Shown here piece by piece: positions 58,660-64,000 of a stretch of DNA of 64,000 nt. The position numbers were made by a program, and so were the translations under genes. The notes under the pieces were generated by a model. The model worked only from the letters and a program-made list of their open reading frames with translations, ran no database searches and had not been told where the DNA came from. This DNA is from Pseudomonas chlororaphis (lineage in GTDB: Bacteria > Pseudomonadota > Gammaproteobacteria > Pseudomonadales > Pseudomonadaceae). The stretch is from NCBI RefSeq assembly GCF_003731765.1, contig NZ_MOAL01000008.1, positions 62,001 to 126,000 on the forward strand. Reading direction: 5' to 3'. Position 1 is the stretch's first letter. Each line of letters begins with the position of its first letter.

Positions 58660-59871
58660 TCAGCCCTTGCCCCGTCCAACGCCCTTGGCCCCAGCCCGCA
58701 GGAAATCTCCCCAGCGCCGCACCAGGTAATTGTGCTCATCCATCACCGAGTTCCACACCGCGATGTGCCCCATGCGCTGCTCATAGGAGCCGCCATCGCG
58801 GGTTTCGCCCCGATCGATCAGCGGTTCGCCATCGCTGCCCAACAGCTCTTCCCGGGCAGGCTTGCCGGCGTACCAGTAATCCCATTCGGCACTGCTCAGG
58901 TGGTCGCGGCTGCGCGCCGGGTTGCCGATGTAATAGCCCTGGCGCGCCATCACCGCACCGGGCCAGCCCGACAGCCACCAGTTGAGGTAGGCGTAGGCCG
59001 CGTCCAACACCGGGCCCTGGGCATGGCGCGACAGCGACAAGCCGCCGAACCAGGCGCGATAACCCTCGCGGGGCACAGCCAGGCGGTATTTGACCCCGGC
59101 CCGATGCAGGCGCATCAGGGTCGGCGACCATAGACTCTGAATATCGATGCTCGGGCTGAGCATCAGCTGTGCGGCTTCTTCATCGTCCGACCAAAATGCC
59201 GCGAAATGCCCCTCGCGCTGTTTACGCACCAGGATCTCGGCCAGGCTGTCGATCTCTTCGATGCACAGGTTGCCGATGTCCTTGAACGACGCCAGCCCAC
59301 TGCCCTGGGTGGCCAGGGCCGCGTCCAGAGCACCGATCGCCGCATCGCTTTGCAGGGCGATGCGCCCGCTCCAGGCCGGGTCGAGCAACCAGCCCCAGCT
59401 TTCGTTGGCACTGGAAAACCCGGCCGGCAGGCGCTCCGGGCGATAGGCAAAACTGTCGGCATTGTGGGTCAGGGGCAACATGCTGATGCGCTCGCTGACC
59501 GTACTGCCGAGGCTGCCGTCGTGCTGCACGAACAGCCGCTCGCTGGGTACGCTGCCACTGCCCAGGCGGTCGTTGGCAGACAACCGTCCGCGTTTGGGCA
59601 GGTCGTTGATTTCATGCCACAGGGCAATGCGCCGGGTGTCGATGGGCTGGATGGCCCGGGCCGGCCAGACAAAATCGACGTTGTGAAACCACTGGTCGTA
59701 GAGGTCGTAGCTGTCCGGTTGCATCACCGCGATGCGTTGCGCCTGTTCCACATCGTGCACTTGATAGACCAGGCGAATGCCCAGCTCCTGCTCGGCCCGC
59801 AGGCGCAGGGATTCAAGCAAGGTGACCGAAGTGCCGAGGACACGCAAAGTGATCGGTTGGGTTGGCGCCAT
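58660..59871 (-). CDS. PotD-like solute-binding protein lacking a signal peptide
   Basis: A 403-residue protein with the fold pattern of spermidine/putrescine-type binding proteins (VLGTSVTLLESLRLRAEQELGIRLVYQ; DLYDQWFHN; LNWWLSGWPGAVMARQGYY). The N-terminus MAPTQPITLRVLG has no signal peptide or hydrophobic segment, so it is probably cytoplasmic. Its ATG shares a base with the stop of the COG0523 GTPase gene upstream, so translation is coupled. No ABC permease or ATPase is present. It may sense or chaperone the operon's substrate. Confidence 0.75.
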   Translation of the reverse strand: MAPTQPITLRVLGTSVTLLESLRLRAEQELGIRLVYQVHDVEQAQRIAVMQPDSYDLYDQWFHNVDFVWPARAIQPIDTRRIALWHEINDLPKRGRLSANDRLGSGSVPSERLFVQHDGSLGSTVSERISMLPLTHNADSFAYRPERLPAGFSSANESWGWLLDPAWSGRIALQSDAAIGALDAALATQGSGLASFKDIGNLCIEEIDSLAEILVRKQREGHFAAFWSDDEEAAQLMLSPSIDIQSLWSPTLMRLHRAGVKYRLAVPREGYRAWFGGLSLSRHAQGPVLDAAYAYLNWWLSGWPGAVMARQGYYIGNPARSRDHLSSAEWDYWYAGKPAREELLGSDGEPLIDRGETRDGGSYEQRMGHIAVWNSVMDEHNYLVRRWGDFLRAGAKGVGRGKG

Positions 59872-60878
59872 CAGGCACACTCCCCGCTGGCCGGGGCAAA
59901 GCTGCGGGCGAAGACCTCGAAGGAATGACGCAATTGCTCGGGCGACAAACCCCGCAGGATAAACACCAGTCGCGAGCGCCGATCATGACCGGGCCACTGG
60001 GAAAGATGCACGGGAGCATGCAGGCAATGCTGCACGCCATGGATAACGATGGGGGCCTGGCTGGCGTTCACGTTGAGCAGTCCTTTGACGCGGAGAATGC
60101 GTTCGCCGTGGCATCTTAGCAGCATCGACAACCAGACTCCGAAGCCGACCCAGTCCAGGGGCCGATCGAACTCCAGGCAGCAGACTTGCGCCGCGCCGTG
60201 CTGGCTGGCGGCCTGTTCCCGTGGCCGATGCAACTGCCAGCGCGCCACTTCCCGGTCCGGCGTGGCGCTGCGCAAACCCTCCCCCAACAGCAACTGATCG
60301 CCGCTTTGTACCGCCTGGGTCAGCAACAGCGGCGCGCCGGGGTTCAGCGCCTGCAAGCGCTCACGTAAACGGGCCTGGGCGCTGGCGTCCACGCAGTCGG
60401 CCTTGCTTAACAACAGGCGATCCGCGGCAGCCACCTGGGCCAGCCATTCGGGGTGGAGCCGCTCCTGCAACTCGGCGTGGCTGGCATCCACCAGGGTCAC
60501 CACCAAGCCGATGTGTACCCGCCCACGCAACTGCGGATCGTTGTTCAGGGTGGCGAGGATCGGCGCCGGATCGGCCAGGCCCGTGGTCTCCAGGATCAAC
60601 CGGCGAAAGGGCGGAATCTCGCCCCGACTGCGGCGCGCCAAAAGCCCAAGCAAGGCGTCTTTCAGCTCACCGCGAATCGAACAACAGACACAGCCACTGG
60701 GCAGCAACACCGTGTCCGGTGCCACCTCTTCCACCAGCAAGTGGTCGATGCCGACATCGCCGAATTCATTGATCAGCAGTGCCGTGTCCCCCAGGCTTTC
60801 ACCTTGCAGCAAACGGTTGAGCAAGGTGGTCTTGCCGCTGCCGAGAAACCCGGTGATGACGTTCAGGGCAATGCTCAT
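59871..60878 (-). CDS. COG0523 (CobW/P47K) GTPase, metallochaperone type
   Basis: A 335-residue SIMIBI-class GTPase. Walker A is GFLGSGKTTLLNRLL, the metal-binding CxCC motif is GCVCCSIRGEL, Walker B is ILETTGLADPAP, and a C-terminal CobW_C domain follows. COG0523 proteins deliver metals (zinc, cobalt or iron) to client enzymes. The substrate enzyme here may be a product of this operon. Both its start (ATGA with the 60875 gene) and stop overlap neighbours, so it is fully embedded. Confidence 0.9.
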   Translation of the reverse strand: MSIALNVITGFLGSGKTTLLNRLLQGESLGDTALLINEFGDVGIDHLLVEEVAPDTVLLPSGCVCCSIRGELKDALLGLLARRSRGEIPPFRRLILETTGLADPAPILATLNNDPQLRGRVHIGLVVTLVDASHAELQERLHPEWLAQVAAADRLLLSKADCVDASAQARLRERLQALNPGAPLLLTQAVQSGDQLLLGEGLRSATPDREVARWQLHRPREQAASQHGAAQVCCLEFDRPLDWVGFGVWLSMLLRCHGERILRVKGLLNVNASQAPIVIHGVQHCLHAPVHLSQWPGHDRRSRLVFILRGLSPEQLRHSFEVFARSFAPASGECA

Positions 60879-61174
60879 AAACCGTGCTCCAGATGGCTGA
60901 GGATCTGCGGATCCAAAGGGTCCAACGGCCGCCCGAGCATCGACTCGGCCTGACCCCAGAGTTGCTCCAGGCTGCTGGCCAGTTCCTGGCGGCCGGTGGC
61001 GCCAAGCAGCAGATAGGAAGCGCCATGCACGTCCTCGACCTTGAGCCGGAACGGCGCCAATACCCGGTTGATCGCAGCGATCCGGCGCAAGCGCTCACGG
61101 CGCCGGGGCCATTCATCGCCCAACGGATCGCTCCAATGCACATCCTCACCCAGCAGCCCGCAGAGCCCGCACAT
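60875..61174 (-). CDS. Small protein of unknown function in COG0523 operon
   Basis: A 99-residue cytoplasmic protein. It begins MCGLCGLLGEDVHW, with two Cys in a CGLCG pair, then WPRRRERLRRIAAINRVLAPF and an amphipathic C-terminal half (LEQLWGQAESMLG). I do not recognise a family. The MCG start resembles glutamine amidotransferases but the rest does not. A strong AAGGAGGA precedes ATG 61174, and its stop overlaps the GTPase start by 4 bp, so the two are translated together and may interact. Confidence 0.7.
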   Translation of the reverse strand: MCGLCGLLGEDVHWSDPLGDEWPRRRERLRRIAAINRVLAPFRLKVEDVHGASYLLLGATGRQELASSLEQLWGQAESMLGRPLDPLDPQILSHLEHGL

Positions 61175-61187
61175 GTTCAGTCCTCCT

Positions 61188-61937
61188 TCATGGCATGACG
61201 TCGCCGGAGTTCGGGCCCAGGGTCTGGCCGACAAACAGGTTGCCTCCAGGCTCGCTGGCCAGCAGCACTGCCGTGGGCGCCACTTCATCGGCCAGGCCGA
61301 AACGCCCCAGAGGCAGCTCGGCAGCCTTGGCGACTTTCCAGGCGCTGCTGATGCCTGCCACCAACGGCGTCTCGATCGGCCCCGGGGCGATGGCATTGAC
61401 CAACACATTGTCCTTGGCCACTTCCAGGGCCAGGGACTTGGTAAAACCAATCACCCCGGCCTTGGCCGCCGCGTAATGGGTCAGCTCGGCGCCGCCCTTG
61501 ATGCCCAGTTGCGAGGCGACGTTGATGATCCGTCCCCAACGCTGGGCCAACATGTGTGGCAAGGCGCGCTGGCTGGCGACAAAGACGCTGGTGAGGTCGA
61601 CCCGCAACATGTCGTTCCACATTTCGATGCTCAGATCGACACAGCGCGCCTGGGTCAGCATGCCGGCGTTGTTCACCAGGATGTCGATGCCGCCGAAGTG
61701 TTCGACACAGGCATCGACCCCCGCCTGGGCGCCTTCAACGCTGCCGACATCAGCCACGCATTCGACGACTTCGGCGCCCAGGTCACGGCAGGCTTGGGCG
61801 CTCTCGGCAAGGCGCGCGGGGTCGCGGTCGGCCAGTAGCAGGCGCGCGCCCTCCACGGCGTAAGCCCGGGCGATGGCAGCGCCGATACCGCTGCCGGCGC
61901 CGGTGATCACGGCGCGGCGATTAGCCAGTTGTGGCAT
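61188..61937 (-). CDS. Short-chain dehydrogenase (SDR) 1
   Basis: A 249-residue classical SDR oxidoreductase. NAD(P) motif TGAGSGIG, NNAG, catalytic Ser in NVASQ, YxxxK as YAAAK, and a PGPIETPL C-terminal loop are all present. Acidic LLADRDPARL after strand 2 predicts NAD(H) use. The substrate is unknown. It starts at ATG 61937 after a CATACAAGACTCC stretch; the small operon protein starts 13 bp after its stop. Confidence 0.9.
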   Translation of the reverse strand: MPQLANRRAVITGAGSGIGAAIARAYAVEGARLLLADRDPARLAESAQACRDLGAEVVECVADVGSVEGAQAGVDACVEHFGGIDILVNNAGMLTQARCVDLSIEMWNDMLRVDLTSVFVASQRALPHMLAQRWGRIINVASQLGIKGGAELTHYAAAKAGVIGFTKSLALEVAKDNVLVNAIAPGPIETPLVAGISSAWKVAKAAELPLGRFGLADEVAPTAVLLASEPGGNLFVGQTLGPNSGDVMP

Positions 61938-61962
61938 ACAAGACTCCTTTGAATATTGGCCC

Positions 61963-62026
61963 CTGTAGGAGCCGGCTCGCTGGCGATGACAATCCCCTGG
62001 ACGCCATCGCCGGCAAGCCGGACCCA
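61963..62026. repeat. REP palindrome pair between the two SDR genes
   Basis: CTGTAGGAGCCGGCTCGCTGGCGATG and an inverted relative CATCGCCGGCAAGCCG about 25 bp apart. It interrupts an otherwise compact operon and may allow different expression above and below it. Confidence 0.78.
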
Positions 62027-62042
62027 ACAAAAGGCGATGACG

Positions 62043-62804
62043 TTAGTCAGGCCAGCGCACAGTCAGGCCGCCGTCGATAATGATGCTCTGCCCGGTCAGG
62101 TAGCTGGACTCGTCGCTGGTGAGAAAGCGCACCAGTGACGCCACTTCATCCGCACGCCCGACCCGTCCCAGGGGGATGGCCTTGGCCGCCTTGGCCAGGC
62201 CCTCGGGGCCCAGGGAGTTTTGGCTGTCCAGGGATTGCGGGGTTTCGATCAACCCCGGAATCACCGCGTTGCAGCGAATCCCCTGCCCCGCCAGTTCCAC
62301 CGCCAGCGAGCGGCACAGCCCGGGCACGCCGGCCTTGGCAGCGGCGTAGTGGGCATGGTCCTGCCAGCCATAGACACCGCCGGCAATCGACGAGATCGCC
62401 ACCAGGGCACCGCCGTCCCCCATGTAGCGCACAGCCGCGCGGAAGGTGCGCATCACCCCGGTGAGGTCGACGTCGAGCATGGCGTTCCAGGCCTCGTCGG
62501 TCATCTCCAGAAGCGGCGCACGGCGCAGCAAACCGGCATTGGCCACGGCGTAATCCAGGCGGCCGAAGGTGTTGAACGCCTGCTCGGCCAGGGCATCCAC
62601 CGAACGCGTGTCGGTGACGTCCAACGGCAACATCAGGCACTGGCCGCCCACCGCTTCCACCAGGCTGCGGGTGGTTTGCGGATCATGGGGGTCGGCCGGG
62701 AAATACCCGCCGGCCACCACCACGCCACGCTGGGCATAGGCCACAGCCAGGGCCTGGCCGATGCCGCTGGCGGCACCGGTAATCAAAGCAACTTTAAGGG
62801 TCAT
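62043..62804 (-). CDS. Short-chain dehydrogenase (SDR) 2
   Basis: A 253-residue SDR. TGAASGIGQ cofactor loop, ANAGLL, Ser in ISSIAGG, YAAAK, and GLIETPQS are present. VVAGGYFPADPH lacks an acidic strand-2 end, so NADP(H) use is possible, unlike SDR1. It is 12 bp downstream of the MFS transporter stop and likely acts on the imported compound or its product. Confidence 0.9.
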   Translation of the reverse strand: MTLKVALITGAASGIGQALAVAYAQRGVVVAGGYFPADPHDPQTTRSLVEAVGGQCLMLPLDVTDTRSVDALAEQAFNTFGRLDYAVANAGLLRRAPLLEMTDEAWNAMLDVDLTGVMRTFRAAVRYMGDGGALVAISSIAGGVYGWQDHAHYAAAKAGVPGLCRSLAVELAGQGIRCNAVIPGLIETPQSLDSQNSLGPEGLAKAAKAIPLGRVGRADEVASLVRFLTSDESSYLTGQSIIIDGGLTVRWPD

Positions 62805-62816
62805 GACCGGCAATCC

Positions 62817-64000
62817 TTATTTCACGGTTTCAGGACGAACATGGCGGGCAGCGAACATCAAGGCGCCCGACAGGAAGCAAGGCAGCGCGCCGAAGTACAG
62901 GGCCGACGTCTGCCAATCGCCACCGGCGGACAGCACCTGGGTGGCACCGAAACCGGCAACCACTGCGCCGATCGGACCCATGGCATGGATGATCGCGCCG
63001 CCGGTGGCGCGGATGCTGGTGGGGAAGCTTTCGCTGATAAAGAACAGCGCCGCCGAGTACGGGCCGATCAGGAAGAACAGGCCCAGGCTGTAGAGGCCAA
63101 CCACCATTGGCATATTGCTCGGGCCGTAAAGCATGCCGGCAAACGACAGGCCGCCAAGCATCCAGCCCAGGCCGATCACGTTGCGCCGGCCGATCTTGTC
63201 GCCCATCCAGCCGTGGCTCAGGTAACCGCAGTAACCCACCAGGTTGGAGAGCACCAGGATGATCAGCGAGTTCTCGAACGAAATGTGGTGCACGCTGACG
63301 ATCACCGACGTGCCGAGCACGCTGAACACCTGGATCGCCGCCCAGTTGAGCAGGATCGCCGCGCCAATCACCAGGGTCGCGCGCCGCGCCGGGCCACGGA
63401 AGGCCGCCGCCAGGCCGGCCTTGCTGTGTTCGTCGTAGTCCACGCCGTAGGTGGTGGCCACCGCTTGCGCTTCACTGACCGCGCCGCTTTTGCGCAGCTG
63501 GGTGATGCGCTGGTGAATCTGGAACTGCGGACTCTCCTTGAGCTTGCGCGCCATGATCGCGATGACGATCGCCGGGATCGCGGCAAAGATGAAACAGCCC
63601 TGCCAGCCGATGATCGGCAGCAGCACCGCGGTCAAGCCGGCGGCAATCAACGCACCGACCGGCCAGCCGCCCTGCACCAGGCTGTAGATGAAGCCCCGGC
63701 GCTTGGCCAATTTCGGGTCATCGGAGGCCGCGTACAGTTCGCTGAGGTAGGTGGCGTTGACTGTCTCCTCGGCGTAACCCAAACCGCCCAGGGAACGAAT
63801 CAGGATCAGCGGCGACTTGCCCCAGGCCCCGCCGATGGCGGTGAGCGCCGAGCAGATGGCCGAGCCGCTGACGGTGAAGATGATCCCCATGCGCCGGCCC
63901 AGCTTGTCCACCAACGGGCCGATGGCCAGGGCCACGACGGCGGTGCCGACCGCGACCCAGGTGGCGATTTCGGCCTGCTCGACCTCGCCCCAGCCGAAGT
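62817..64000 (-). CDS. MFS metabolite transporter (5' end cut by window edge)
   Basis: At least 394 residues visible of a major facilitator importer, the N-terminus lying beyond 64000. MFS motif A (GPLVDKLGRRMG) and its second-half copy (HGWMGDKIGRRNV) are present, and ESFPTSIRATGGAI is typical of the metabolite:H+ symporter/SP-like subfamily that takes up aromatic acids, sugars or carboxylates. It is the visible head of the minus-strand operon with SDR2, SDR1, the small protein, GTPase and PotD-like gene. Confidence 0.88.
   Translation of the reverse strand, partial: FGWGEVEQAEIATWVAVGTAVVALAIGPLVDKLGRRMGIIFTVSGSAICSALTAIGGAWGKSPLILIRSLGGLGYAEETVNATYLSELYAASDDPKLAKRRGFIYSLVQGGWPVGALIAAGLTAVLLPIIGWQGCFIFAAIPAIVIAIMARKLKESPQFQIHQRITQLRKSGAVSEAQAVATTYGVDYDEHSKAGLAAAFRGPARRATLVIGAAILLNWAAIQVFSVLGTSVIVSVHHISFENSLIILVLSNLVGYCGYLSHGWMGDKIGRRNVIGLGWMLGGLSFAGMLYGPSNMPMVVGLYSLGLFFLIGPYSAALFFISESFPTSIRATGGAIIHAMGPIGAVVAGFGATQVLSAGGDWQTSALYFGALPCFLSGALMFAARHVRPETVK

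Noticed and set aside
1..64000. CRISPR array, prophage, transposon or integrative element
   Set aside because: No regularly spaced repeats, no integrase, transposase or phage structural genes; the two tRNA genes show no flanking att-like duplications.

Overview
The window is a GC-rich chromosomal segment of a fluorescent-group Pseudomonas (P. fluorescens-like, not P. aeruginosa). The evidence is gene content and order: dapA-bamC-purC, algU-mucA-mucB-mucD next to nadB, tctDE/opdH/tctCBA next to ung, a medium-chain PHA phaG gene, and Pseudomonas-type REP palindromes between genes. I see no prophage, transposase, CRISPR array or integron; nearly all of it reads as core genome plus a few catabolic or accessory operons.

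Layout. 1-9,100: rnd (cut by the left edge), a methyltransferase and eptA (lipid A modification), two inner-membrane transporters, two LysR regulators flanking a small tautomerase, and a GAF protein. 9,300-13,100: tRNA-Ser(CGA) and the dapA-bamC-MBL-purC operon. 13,400-17,500: gcvR-bcp, a PerM-type permease with a TusA-like protein, and bepA. 17,500-21,400: the envelope-stress operon algU-mucA-mucB-mucD, without mucC, with two candidate AlgU autoregulatory promoters. 21,960-26,200: nadB, ygfX-sdhE, ygfZ and an HDOD protein. 26,200-34,000: a tricarboxylate uptake locus, with the TctDE two-component system divergent from opdH-tctCBA and an AbrB-family membrane gene. 34,100-37,200: ung, an acyl-CoA hydrolase, and two paralogous Tyr/Gly-rich lipoproteins with near-identical leaders.

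The most interesting region is 37,490-45,660. It is an operon that automatic annotation would call urea transport plus urea carboxylase. The leader carries a strong sigma-54 promoter and a guanidine-I (ykkC) riboswitch. A second, internal guanidine-II (mini-ykkC) riboswitch, with two hairpins bearing ACGA and ACGG loops, lies directly upstream of the carboxylase. I therefore read it as a nitrogen-regulated guanidine import and degradation operon: ABC transporter, two DUF1989 carboxyguanidine deiminase subunits, and a biotin-dependent guanidine carboxylase. Allophanate hydrolase, needed to finish the pathway, is not at this locus.

45,700-58,500: two diguanylate cyclases, a CWC protein, an RsuA-type pseudouridine synthase, phaG, tRNA-Gly(CCC), a hairpin-rich non-coding stretch that may hold an sRNA, a TylF-like methyltransferase, stress and hypothetical proteins, an iron alcohol dehydrogenase and a drug exporter. 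58,660-64,000: a tightly packed minus-strand operon of unknown substrate: MFS importer (cut by the right edge), two SDR dehydrogenases, a small conserved-looking protein, a COG0523 metallochaperone GTPase, and a PotD-like binding protein without a signal peptide.
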